Positions 11,001-21,879 of a stretch of DNA of 64,000 nt are shown here, piece by piece. The position numbers were made by a program, and so were the translations under genes. Numbering within the stretch: the stretch's first letter is position 1; every line of letters begins with the position of its first letter. This DNA is from Leptodactylus fallax (taxonomy: Eukaryota; Chordata; Amphibia; Anura; Leptodactylidae): NCBI GenBank assembly GCA_947044405.1, contig CAMRHE010000168.1, positions 3,567,501 through 3,631,500 on the forward strand, in the 5' to 3' direction. The notes beneath the pieces were generated by a model that saw only the letters and a list, made by a program, of their open reading frames with translations, had not been told where the DNA came from and ran no database searches.

Positions 11001-11996
11001 GAGACCTTCTACGCAGAGTTTGTCCGCCATTACGGTTGTCCTGAGCATATCCTCACCGACCGTGGATCGGCGTTTGAATCCCAATTGTTCCGTGAGCTGT
11101 GTCAGTTCCAAGACTGCAAGAAGTTGCGAACCACAGCGTATCACCCTCAAGGGAATGGTATGTGCGAGAAGGCAAATCAAGTGATCATCGGCATGCTAAG
11201 AACAGCCGCAGTTACACCTGGTGTTGAGTGGCCTGAGCGTATCAAGGACTTGGCCTATATTTACAACAACACACCCCAAACATCTATGGGATACGCACCA
11301 TTTTATCTAATGTTTGGAAGACAAGGTCAACTTCCTTCAGACTTAACCCTTGGTGTGAAGGTCCCTGACACCATCAATCCACTACCCATAACAGACTGGG
11401 TTGTTGAACACCGCCGACGTATGGAGGAAGCTAAAGAGATAGTTGAAACGCGCATGGATGAGGTTCGTAGGAGACAACAGGAGGATTACAACCATCGCGC
11501 CCATGCAGCGCCCCTGAAAGTTGGCGACCATGTATGGTTAAGGAATAACCATCGGAATGGGAAATTGGATCCATTCTGGGAGAAAGAACCATACAGTATC
11601 ATCTCCATACCATATCCTGAATCCGACGTGTATGAGATCTCTAAACCTGGGAGACAGCCCCAAGTAGTACACCGAAACCGTCTGAAGCTGTGCCTTAAAG
11701 AAGGACTACCCACAGAGGTGCCCCCAGCTGAGACAACGAGTACAGAGATCTTGTCACCTTCTGAAGCGAAAGAGAGACCCCCAACTTTAACTGAGCTTAT
11801 GTGGGCGCCTAAACTACTACCATTTAGCTGTTATCCACCAATTGCTCTAGTGCAAGAGAACCCTTCGACAGATGATTTAATTGATTTCAGTGACTCTGTT
11901 CCTGATTCAAATCTTGTTCCACTTAGGCGTTCTGAGCGTACCACAAAAGGCATACCTCCAACACGCTATAGTGATGCCATGGCTGTCCTCGGGTAA
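7938..11996 (+). pseudogene. pol: gypsy-1 pol (protease-RT-RNase H-integrase), one in-frame stop
   Basis: The frame opens after TAG at 7905-7907 and is reached from gag by -1 frameshifting. Domains in order: aspartic protease with LVDTGSQ (Asp codon at 8088); reverse transcriptase with the YLDD catalytic motif at 9450-9461; RNase H with LYTDAS near 9912; integrase with an HHCC zinc-binding region (about 10680-10797) and a DDE core (LDHV near 10880, TDRGS near 11056, CEKAN near 11164); then a C-terminal region with GDHVWLR. A TAG at 9087-9089 interrupts the frame just before the first RT motifs; downstream, 9090-11996 is fully open. The stop is probably a point mutation. Readthrough is possible but has no support here. 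Confidence 0.93.
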
Positions 11997-12578
11997 AAGA
12001 GGTTAACTGTCTCTGCTTCTGTATATATGTTATTCCTGCTCTGATTACATTAATGTTTTTCCTGTGTGTATATACAGTATATATATAATATCTTGCCATG
12101 TAATATAGTATTTACATTTATATGCAACAATCCATGCCATAGTGCCTGGCTCACCGAGCCAAGGAAGTTCTGTTACCCCATTGCGGTATGGACATTCGTG
12201 CTAGAGTGCCTACTCTTCCTTACAGAAAGGACTGTTTATTGTTTCTCAGAGAGACTCTCATGATAATGGACACTCACGAAATTTGTGCCAGAGAGCCTCT
12301 GGACCCATTTGCACTACTGTTGTTTCTATATGGACTGTCTGATGGTACCGCCAAAAGGTTCCATAAGTCTGAGTTTAATTATCTCTCCGTTACCCTTCAG
12401 ACTTCTCATGGACATTCCAGGACTATGCCGGGAGGTCTTACCTCAAGTTTCTAGGTATTATATTTTTCTAAACTGTTAGTGACATTTGCACTTTATTCGT
12501 ATTTATTAACGTTATGTTACATTTCTCACCTTCACCCCAGCCCGTCGCCGAGGTCGGCTCAGTGAAAGAGGGGGAGTA
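11997..12578 (+). other. gypsy-1 3' untranslated region and polypurine tract
   Basis: About 580 bases lie between the pol stop and the 3' LTR. No envelope-like frame is seen; the short open frames lack a signal peptide or recognisable domain. GAAAGAGGGGGAG at 12564-12576, two bases before the LTR, is the polypurine tract that primes plus-strand synthesis. Confidence 0.8.
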
Positions 12579-13699
12579 TGTGGCATCCCAGAGCTGGCTA
12601 TGGCTGGGCTGAGGGTGATCTCTGTGCATTGTATTATTTCCTGTTGCTTCATAGCCTGTGTGACATAGCAGGGGGTCCTGAGTCTCACACAACACAGCGC
12701 CACCTAGTGAGCCTCACACATGCATTACACCTCCCATAGGATTGAATAGTAACCAAATGTCCAATGGGAGGACATCGCCTGGGAAAAGGGGAGGAGTCAG
12801 CTGATCACTGGGTCCCCATGGTAACACCCCTGCAGGAAGGTCCTGCGTGTGAGGAGTTAGAAGTGTGGAGTGTTAGGAGGAGGAGGTGAAGAGATAAGTG
12901 TGATGTCCTGTGAAGAAAGCAGTGAGTTTAGTGCAGGAATCTCAAGTCCTAGACAGGCCCAGGAAGGTTGGAGAGCTGACATACTCCAGCTATTCAGAAG
13001 ATCCTGTCCCCTGTCTGCCTAGCCATCGCCCTGAAGGAAGTCACTCATCATTATCTTGTCAGCATGAGACTGTGGAGAGAACATTCTGGAACACGTGCTC
13101 CATAGCAAGTATCACAGGATCCAGGGGCCAAGGCCAGACCTGTGGAATATCCTGCCACCCTGACTATTGCACCCCGAAACTCTGAGCTATCAGGGCCACA
13201 TAACGTGAGTGGGGAATATTGTGTACTAGTATCATGGTGGGCATCCTCCTATGAGCCAAATAGGAGCCCAGACGCACCTTAGGGCTGTAACACTGAAGTA
13301 TAAGGGGCTAGGAACACCTTTCATCAAGTCTACCCTGCACCCCAGGACTTTGCTGTGTCACCAGGCGTACCCCGTTGTTTTGTATTGAAGAAACTGTTTA
13401 AGCATTTGTGCCTCCACACCCATGGAAGTAAAAGTTCAACTTTACAACCGTTTCTGTGTCTGACTCTGCACCGACAACATCAGGGCGCCCCAAACACCAC
13501 CAGTCGGCACAGTATAGGGGAAGCGCCCCGGGGGAACAATCACCACCAACATTTGTGCAGCCCCCTCATCACCGGTACCAGTGGTGGTAACGTGGGACAG
13601 CACCAGCGCTGCGCCCTCGTGCCCAGAGACCGTGACAAGTCTGCGCTGTTTGCACCCTGCAATCCCAACTGCAGCGTTACCTTCCATCTGGTCACCGCA
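12579..13699 (+). repeat. gypsy-1 3' LTR
   Basis: A 1121-bp copy of the 5' LTR, TGTGGCATCCC to GGTCACCGCA, followed by catg at 13700-13703, the duplicated target. Confidence 0.95.
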
Positions 13700-13703
13700 C
13701 ATG

Positions 13704-16214
13704 TTTATCCAATGAAAACCAAAAACACATTATTAGACCAATTTGCTACACAGTGGAAAATTACATTTAGTTTTGACAGCTGATCCTTATAAAGTAGATC
13801 TATCATAACCTTTATTCATTGTCATTATTTGAATGATTTCCAACTCTGTCATAGCTATAGTCTTATATTAACTATACGTGAAACTGGACTGCATGTGAAA
13901 GATATGGCTACACCCAGTGGCAGATTTATCATTTTGGTGGATTGAGCCCATATGATAATCCAACACTGGTTTAGACTAACAAGGTGTCACACTGGCCCAC
14001 CACATGTGTAAGGGTGTAGAGAAATTTTCCTCATGCATAGAAAGCAGCTATTGTGAGAAGGATCTGAGACTTTGGATGTCAAATCAAGACTCCTCAATCC
14101 TCTCTTGGATTGAGCCAGGGACCAATGGAGTAAGACATCGTTGGAGAGCATGGTTTATCAAGAGAGAGAGAGAGCAGAGCCTTTTTAATGTATATCCACT
14201 TAGGTGCTGTGGGGAAGGGGAAACTGTAAATGATATGTAAAACTAGAGACGCTTATGTATAGAGTGATTGCATAAGGGAGAGGGCTATATAGTACAGGCT
14301 ATATCTGGGGGGAGGATTTAAAGCGTAACTAAACTTTCGGACAACTTTTGATTTCTGGCAGTATTTGTGTCTCTGTATTTGTATTAATAAATTTTGCAAT
14401 ATATTTTGTTAACAAATTTTGGATCATTTCTGTGAAATCCTGCATTTTTTCACTCTTCCCCTTGCTTCTGCATTAAGCGCTGTTCTCTACCTCTCTGCCT
14501 GAATATTACTGTGTATGGAGTAGGGACTGTGTAGTAGATAAAATGAGGGTGGGGAAGGGTCACTTCAACCAGTTATATCTTGGACATTATAAAACGTACA
14601 AACTTAATTTTTGTGTCATATGAAAGAGGAGATTCTAAGGCTGCAGTGCTATCTAACTTATTTCCAGAGATATCACTGGTTTAAAACACAGTCGGGATTA
14701 GGATGTTTATATGTAGCTGTATAATCTCTATGATATAAAAATCCCAATCCCAACTGTTTTTTCCGCAATGTGTGGATGAGATTAGCCAAAATCTCATTCA
14801 CTTTGCTGGCAATGTAAAACACAGTGTCTTTTTTCGTAGCGGTTCAAAACGCTGTGTTTCTACAATGTGGGGCCTTAGCCATACACTTTAAATTACACTT
14901 TAATATTTTCAAATAGCAAACACAAATTGTAGATGAAATGGTAATAAAAGTAATATAATTGCATAATACAAAATAAGAGTGTTTGAAGATGCCTTTTCAG
15001 TGACAGCAGTTGTATACAACTTTTATTGAAATTTGTTACTAAATATGCTTCTTGAATATTAAAAAAACTTAATCTCTCATCTCTGCAGAAGATGATTGGA
15101 TACAGAAGAGTACAACAGCTGTCTTTTAATCTAATAATAAATCTTACTTATGCTTCATTATCTTTAACAGTATGCTCATGGATCTTATGGAGAAAATCTA
15201 GCCTTTTGTCAGCAATAAACCATTCTTCACCACATATTTAGCAAATAAATGACATTTTATTATAGAAATTTCTGGAAGGATATTTTAAATACATTGTGTT
15301 GGTATTGAAAATGGAATATCTGTGAATATGATATTGTTGCCAGGGCCACCTGGCCCCTGATTGAATTTCACAATGACACTAGATACATCTGTATGTTTAG
15401 CTACACATTTGATACTGGAAACCACTGCAGTAGTGAAATTTTATAGTTTGCAGATTTCCGTATCATTTTTTAGGCAGTAAATTGATCAACCAACCCCGTT
15501 CTGTAGGGTTTTTTTTTTTCACTAGCATTTGTCCATTAAAGTTATTGCTGTATCTAAAATCTGTGCACATAAGCTTTCCCTTCTAGTTTTAGTATGTTCT
15601 TTACAGCCCAGTGAATAATTTGAATAAAAAATTGCTCAACATCTTAAATCATTAAACCAGAGGAAAAAAACCTACTAGAATAAGCATGGCCTTTTTGCAT
15701 CACTAACATCTGCCAAATGTCTGATTGGGGAATGAGTGGCTTGGCAAGTGACCTGTCTCTCCATTTATAGTTCTGATAATAACTCTTTATGCATATGCTG
15801 TACTCCAACAAGAATTTCACCATGAATTTATTTCTCAGTAAGAACTGTTCTGGCTTGGAATTATGTGATTTGCACCTGAATGGTTTTTGATTACCAACAT
15901 GTTGCCCAGGTGAAAGAGATCAACGCCCACTATTCTCTGCCAAATGTTAGGCTGCATTATGAAACTGATGGAATTCCTTAATTATTTCAGTATAGCTTGT
16001 GAAGAGCATGGTGTATGAACAAATGGCAAGAATACGTTTTTTCTTATTTCTTGCCATATTTATTTCTATATCTTAAATGATCCTGTATGTACTTCACTGT
16101 GTTAACATGGGGTACCAGCTGCAGCACAAATGCAGTCAGCGCTGTGGCCGCCGATGCTTTCACTTAAAGTACAAATAATAGAAGTGAATGGAACAGTTGT
16201 TGCTCAAATGTAAA
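13704..16214. other. AT-rich sequence with a lone MITE end
   Basis: No gene is seen in 2.5 kb. Near 14330-14700 the sequence looks like an old dispersed element. An isolated MITE end, TGTGGGGCCTTAGCC, lies at about 14866-14880 and matches the ends of the elements at 1149 and 56738. The remainder has no tandem or terminal repeats that I can see. Confidence 0.4.
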
Positions 16215-17795
16215 TGTAAACAAAAAATATATTAAATTAAACAACTAAAACGTAACTTTAAATTTTTTTAAAGTACATATAAAATGTTTGTTAGAACACT
16301 AGGATGAAACACGCACAATAGCTATCCGCTCAAGTGATATAAAATATGATACCCACTCAAAGAGTATGCATATTATTCACCCCAAGATAGTGCTCATGCT
16401 AATACTGAACTCTCAAGTCAGCAGCATCTATAGTATATGTACTTTTAGGGGTTAAGCTAATATACACCTCTATAGCATGTCCTAATTATGAGGCTATATA
16501 GTACAATGAAAAAACGTGGGTGGCATTTACATCTGTTAACTAAGTCACCTCTCTGTTCAAATCATGGTTGATAATTGTGAATAGTTACTAACAACCATGG
16601 AGATGAGAGTTTACCCACAATAGTCTATAAATTGGACAAAATACCAATATAAAAGAATCAATTTACAAATGAGAGAGAATCCACTATTAACCTCATGGTC
16701 TCCCTACCAATTGAAGCCTCCTGATAGCTGCCTATTTACTATTCCTATTCGTTTCACAGGTCAGTTTACTGTATAACCGCTTATCAGGGGTATTTAGTTG
16801 CTATCTATCCATAAGGAGTTATATTGGCATGTGAGCTACATAAATCGGGCAGGCAGTGGCCACCGGCTAGTGTCACCAGCCAACTCATCTGTGCATCGGT
16901 GCTAGTATGACTGCAAAGCGAAGCCGATTCTCCTGTGATTTAAATGCACCACCAAGTGGCAACACGCCCACCTTGGTGGCGAGCCTTCATTGGACAAAGC
17001 CAACTATCCCCCTGTGATGCTGACACACCTCTTACTTGGATCGACTGTCCAATCGAGTCACAATTGCGTCATCAATGGGCGGAGCTAAGATGCGTCCAAT
17101 CGGGATTCGGCTATGTCTTTGGTGGGCGGGGTCGACAGGACCTGCGGACATCGCTCCTGTCTCGGAGATTACAGCGGCTTCATACACTGAAGGTAAGTAT
17201 TGCATATCGTAATAAAGAAGGTAACAGTTAATAGAAGCGAAAATAATGAGCAGATTCAGTGAGGTGAACACACTGGGATACCCATCCAGCTGTGATATAA
17301 CTCAGCAGTTATTAGGAAGTGGTAACATGTTAATAGTGGATTTGTAAATTGATTCTTTTATATTGGTATTTTGTCCAATTTATAGACTATTGTGGGTAAA
17401 CTCTCATCTCCATGGTTGTTAGTAACTATTCACAAGTATCAACCATGATTTGAACAGAGTGGTGACTTAGTTAACAGATGTAAATGCCACCCACGTTTTT
17501 TCATTGTACTATATAGCCTCATAATTAGGACATACTATAGAGGTGTATATTAGCTTAACCCCTAAAAGTACATATACTATAGATGCTGCTGACTTGAGAG
17601 TTCAGTATTAGCATGAGCACTATCTTGGGGTAAATAATATGCATACTCTTTGAGTGGGTATCATATTTTGTATCACTTGAACGGATAGCTATTGTGTGTG
17701 TTTCATCCTAGTGTTCTAACACACATTTTATACGTACTTTAAAAAAATTAAAAGTTACGTTTTAGTTGTTCAATTTAATATATTTTTTGTTTTCA
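16215..17795. mobile_element. 1.6-kb foldback element with long inverted arms
   Basis: The left arm (16215 to about 16690) is the inverse of the right arm (about 17325 to 17795), roughly 475 bases each with few mismatches; GTGGGTGGCATTTACATCTG in the left arm has its complement near 17475. The arms enclose about 630 bases of GC-richer unique sequence with promoter-like motifs. No transposase. I could not identify a clear target duplication. Confidence 0.85.
17047..17200 (+). promoter_or_regulatory. Promoter-like core with 5' splice site in the foldback element
   Basis: CCAAT boxes (TGTCCAATCGAG near 17047, CGTCCAATCGGG near 17093) and GC boxes (GGGCGGAGC near 17078, GGGCGGGG near 17124) precede CTGAAG|GTAAGTAT (GT at 17193-17194), a near-perfect splice donor. 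The layout resembles a TATA-less promoter with a short first exon. This is motif evidence only. Confidence 0.4.
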
Positions 17796-17796
17796 C

Positions 17797-18016
17797 TTAA
17801 AGTAGCATTCCCACATAAATGTTTATTCTCTAGTCTGCTAGAAAGATATGTGATGTCAGTTTTGGTGAAAGTCATCTTCTTACCGTGGCTATATTTCTAA
17901 GTTATCCACTTTGTTCTGGTCCTCAGCTGTGATCATCATGTGTCATCTTATCCACTGGATCATTTTAGATCATGTATCTTTCTAACAGGACAATGCAGAA
18001 AAATCTGGTACTTTAA
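17797..18016. mobile_element. Small TTAA-flanked MITE
   Basis: TTAA at 17797-17800 and 18013-18016 enclose short inverted ends (AAGTAGCA and AAGTACCA read inward). It abuts the right arm of the foldback element. No coding capacity. Confidence 0.4.
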
Positions 18017-18134
18017 GTAAGTGAAAGCAATAACATTATGGAATTTTCCTCATTGCTGGCCATGAGTAGAGAGCCTGTATAGTGGAGTAGAATAGCTAGT
18101 TCAGCACTATAGACATGTGTATTGCAGTCTACAG

Positions 18135-18172
18135 AGGAAGTCAGCCTATGTAGACGCATAGGCTGACTTCCT
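18135..18172. repeat. Perfect 16-bp hairpin
   Basis: AGGAAGTCAGCCTATG (18135-18150) and its exact reverse complement (18157-18172) are separated by a 6-base loop. Confidence 0.9.
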
Positions 18173-18175
18173 CAC

Positions 18176-18515
18176 TTCTGGGCAGGATCAACCAGGTACT
18201 GGGGGCTACTAGCAGCCCGGGCTGCAGAAGATGCATATCGGCACCCCCTGATACCAAGGGGGACATTTTGCATGGCGGAACCCCTTGGATGCCACGGTCA
18301 TGTTTGACCACAGCATCCAAGGGGTTAAAACCTCCGATCGGGTTCTGGGCAGGATCAACCAGGTACTAGGGGCTACTAGCAGCCTGGGGTCACTGACCAG
18401 ACCCCCGGCTGGAGAAGATGCATATTGCCACCCCACGATCTCTCTGCAGGGGATGCTGAGGGGGACATGTAGCATGGCGGAACCTCTTGGATCCAAGGGG
18501 TTAAAAACCACAAAC
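18176..18515. repeat. Tandem duplication of a roughly 167-bp unit
   Basis: TTCTGGGCAGGATCAACCAG starts both copies (near 18176 and 18343). Both continue through GGTACT(G/A)GGGGCTACTAG, GAAGATGCATAT and CATGGCGGAACC and end near CAAGGGGTTAAA. The second copy carries small insertions. The open frame 18285-18665 crosses the duplication and is not supported as a gene. Confidence 0.75.
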
Positions 18516-18609
18516 ATAACTATGTTCCGACCGGGGGTTATGGAGCAGGGCATTAGCTATCAGTTACAACTAACACCCGCTCCCGATTTTCTTGAAATAT
18601 TTGTTTGCA

Positions 18610-18702
18610 AAAAAAAAAAAAAACATACACACAGTGCCAGAATTGTTGTCAATCACTATAATTAAACAGTGTATGCAGTAAAAAAAAAAAAAAAAAAAAA
18701 GA
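18610..18702. repeat. Two poly(A) tracts
   Basis: Runs of 15 and 20 A lie at about 18610-18623 and 18680-18700. They may be tails of old retroposed sequences, but no source element or target duplication is visible. Confidence 0.5.
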
Positions 18703-18939
18703 CTGGGAAAGAAAATAGGAGACATGCAAAACAAGGGAACGAGCAAACCATGCTTCATCACTCGCTGTGATTTTCCTTGTAGACAGGCCACTTCTATACC
18801 TAGCACATGGGCATCATTATCATCATCATCTTCGTCATTGTCTCCTACTTCTTCTCCTCTTCCACGCCAACATTAGTCATCCATAAGGGAATATGTGTCC
18901 AGGAAACAGCAATATGCGCCTAGTCATCCACAGTTGTGT

Positions 18940-19258
18940 AACTTAACTCACACCTGACCAAGCTGCTGGTGGTGCAATCGTTGCCATACCACTTAGTGGA
19001 TTCATTTGGATTAGACTGCATTTCGCCATCTGTTGACAGGCTCTCAACCTCAATGGAGGAAATAATTTCTCTGTGAAAGCTGTCCCTGGTTTATATCACC
19101 ATGTGTCAGGGAATGTGGGCCTTTCTCTGGATAAGTCACTCTGGGGAAAGGTACATGCCACCATCGACATGTGGAGCAGCAATTATGGACAAAGACAAAA
19201 CAAGGCTTTCATGACCTGCTGCTCACAAACGCAACAAGGCCACGATTGTGCAGCTCAG
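18940..19258 (+). pseudogene. hAT transposase relic, cut by a Tc1 element
   Basis: One frame near 18955-19055 encodes LLVVQSLPYHLVDSFGLDC. After a frame change, 19073-19258 encodes KAVPGLY and then LWGKVHATIDMWSSNYGQ. The conserved hAT pattern places a short segment ending in a T(T/I)D(I/M)W(T/S)S motif, with the first catalytic Asp, after such a region. hAT transposases act at DNA ends with 8-bp duplications. Only a central piece remains; the zinc finger and the C-terminal dimerisation region are absent. Family assignment is by motif resemblance. Confidence 0.5.
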
Positions 19259-19260
19259 TT

Positions 19261-19706
19261 CCCCCGTGTGGTTCTGGGATTTTTGCTCACCATTCTTGTG
19301 ATCATTTTGACCCCACAGGGTAAGATCCAGGTCTTCACCATAGTGGAGTTTGTAGTTTCACTGTTTGAGGTTGTGGACAGGTGTCTTTTATACTGATAAC
19401 AATGTCAAACAGGTGCCATTACTACAAGTAATGAGTGGAGGACAGAGGAGCCTCTTAAAGAAGAAGTTACAGGTCTGTGAGAGCCAGAAATCTTGCTTGT
19501 TTGTAGGTGACCAAATACTTATTTTCCAACATAATTTGCAAATAAATTCTTTAAAAATCAGACAATGTGATTTTCTGGATTTGTTTTCTCATTTTGTCTC
19601 TCATAGTTGAGGTCTACCTATGATGTCAATTACAGGCCTTTCTCATCTTTTTAAGTGGGAAAACTTGCACAATTGGTGGCTGACTAAATACTTTTTTTCC
19701 CCACTG
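19261..19706 (-). mobile_element. Tc1-like element, family A copy 2, internally deleted
   Basis: On the minus strand it starts with the normal terminal repeat (CAGTGGGG at 19706, TA at 19707-19708). It reaches the transposase start, then jumps over about 190 bases to the segment encoding [14 protein letters not shown] and ends at 19261. Most of the transposase is missing. Confidence 0.85.
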
Positions 19707-19708
19707 TA

Positions 19709-20284
19709 ATTAACCATTTTTGTACCGGGCCAATTTCTGGTCCAGGACCAGACACATTTTCGGGTTATTTGTATGTGCGGTTTTGAGGGCTGTAACATTT
19801 TTATCATTTGCGTTATTCAACTAATTTCTGCATCTTTTTTCAGTGACACATAAGGCTTTATTTATTTTATGTTGTTTTTATTGTTGCATGTGTTTTCATT
19901 TTTTTTTATATCTGGGAAAATATAAACAAAAGAGGAGGGAAAATGTGTCTGTTTTTCACTTTTCATTTTTTTTTTTAATTTAATAACGCAAAGTGCTACT
20001 AAAAAACTTTATAAAATAGTTCTTCCTCTCTGTTACGGTAATTTTTATTTTTTATGGTTTCATCGGGGGTGGGGCTATAACCTGTAATAAGGGCATTTTA
20101 TTGGCGTATTATTTTATTTATTTTTTTAATTATTTAATTTACATTTTTTTTTACTTTTCTATTCATTTTTTTTTATTTTTTTTTTTACATTTTAAATTCT
20201 AATTGATTCAGACATGAATCATTGAGGATTTTCAAACACATTTGACTGATGCCTCCAAATAGTGCTGTCACTGTTTCCCTTGTC
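19709..20284. other. T-rich sequence of old dispersed-repeat character
   Basis: Long T runs and AT-rich sequence with no coding frame. Style and wording resemble 61985-62640, but I could not establish clear homology. Confidence 0.35.
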
Positions 20285-20655
20285 CTGCGACTTGGTCGAT
20301 CATATTTTGCCCTGTTGCATTGCCACACATGTTGCCACAGCTACCACGGCTGCCATCACTAAGCCACACATGTCCTGGTACAGAATATTATGCCCTGCCA
20401 CACTGCCATACATGTTGCCACAGCTACTACCACTTTCACCACTCATCCAGACATGTCCTGTGGCTTGATCCATCATATCATGCCCCTTTGCACTGCCAAA
20501 CATGTTGTCACAGCTACCACAACTGGCACTACTCAGCCAGACTTGTCCTGCTGCCTGGTTGATCATACTATGCCCTGCCCCACTGCCACGCATGTTGCTA
20601 CAGCTACTACCACTCAGCCACACATTTTCTTCGGCCTGGTCCATCACGTTACACT
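20285..20655. repeat. 90-bp minisatellite, about four units
   Basis: CATGTTG recurs at 20328, 20411, 20501 and 20591, giving spacings of 83, 90 and 90. Units share the order CACTGCCA, CATGTTGCCACAGCTAC, CACTCAGCCA, TGTCCTG and CATCATA. Because 90 is a multiple of three, several frames stay open on both strands (for example 20300-20647 minus), which explains the overlapping frames without a gene. Confidence 0.85.
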
Positions 20656-20659
20656 ATAG

Positions 20660-21879
20660 CATGCTGTTGGTGCCACAATGTTGGCATGGAAAAAACCAAA
20701 ACCATTTTGATTTCACATTTGCTCCCATAAAGGGACAATTTTTGTTGACTTTTTTTTTGAAAAGCCAATTCTTCATCACTTTTCTAGTGGCTCAACACCA
20801 GAAATTTGTCTGCTGAATAATAACAACCCTGTAGCATTTACAAATCATCAAAATGGGCTAATTTTTCTGCAAAACCATTGCTTTTTGAAATATAACCGCC
20901 ATTTGTGTCTAAAAAACTACGGCAATCATCTTTTCCCCTAATAAAAGGGTAATTTTTGGATCATTTTAAATGTTAAAACGCGAAAACGCAAGTGACAGCA
21001 TAGTGTATGGCTCTACACTATGTTTTAAGCCATTTAAAGGTGTGGTTGATATCAAACTTGTTCAACCGAAAAAGAATCTTGGCCCCGAACCTGAAACTAA
21101 ATGAATCTTGAGAGGTTTGCCCATTTCTACTGTCTTCAGTAGCTTTACCCAACCTATGTGTCAACCATACCCAAAAAATGCACAATGCACATCCATTTTC
21201 TGACATCCATTTTCTGACAAGCTACTCCACTTGTCAGACAAGGCAGAGAAGTATCTAAAACAATTAATAAATATATACACCATATATACACCTATTTTTG
21301 ATGCAACTTATACCAGGATTCTTGTGTAATTTATTATTAAATCTACTCCTGGGGACACAGACAAGAGATCCAGAGGCAGTCCTGAAATCCCATCAGCTCA
21401 CTCGGATAGGATAGGAAATAGCTGTGGAGTGCTATCACCTCTGCAGATCAACCAGATTCCCAAGAATTACCCTGGTCTGCCCCACAGGAGGATTTCACTC
21501 CCTAATCCATTGGTGTCTACATATATGAATGCTGTAACCCTAAGATAGGTCCTAGTGTAACATCAGATTTGCTGTAGACATTGCCAGAATGTATTATCTT
21601 GGTACTGAGAAGTTAGTGAGAGAACTGTTGCAGAAAGGATTTTGGTGTACTCATAATAATAAAGTGCACCCATGGTTTCTGGTTGCATGCAAAACAACTG
21701 GGCCAAATGGTTGGATTGTTTTTAATGCATTTTTGCGGCCATGTTAAGTTGTGTATTTTTTTACGTAGCCCTTATTCACATGACTGTGTTCTGTTCATGA
21801 AACACAGTCCAAATGCTAGCCGTATTTCCCAGCCTGATCATGGAACTCACTGCAACATAGTGAGTTATGATGCAGTGAG
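20660..21879. other. No recognised feature
   Basis: AT-rich sequence without tandem repeats or supported coding frames. The left part, near 20690-20960, has the look of an old dispersed repeat. Confidence 0.4.

Larger units (their letters stand above)
5087..13699 (+). mobile_element. Ty3/gypsy LTR retrotransposon, nearly complete (gypsy-1)
   Basis: An 8.6-kb element has LTRs at 5087-6208 and 12579-13699, a 4-bp target duplication catg (5083-5086 and 13700-13703), a polypurine tract before the 3' LTR, and gag and pol in the order protease, reverse transcriptase, RNase H, integrase, which defines Ty3/gypsy. No envelope-like frame lies between pol and the 3' LTR. The two LTRs differ at about two positions (near 6165 and 13657), so insertion is recent. 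Two in-frame stops (7495-7497 and 9087-9089) mean this copy is probably not autonomous. Confidence 0.95.

Noticed and set aside
12066..12454. Short frames between pol and the 3' LTR as a possible envelope gene
   Set aside because: Too short, no signal peptide, membrane segment or cysteine pattern.
18285..18665. 126-codon frame
   Set aside because: Crosses a tandem duplication and a poly(A) run; no domain.
20300..20647. 115-codon repeat protein on the minus strand
   Set aside because: Explained by a 90-bp minisatellite that happens to avoid stops in several frames.
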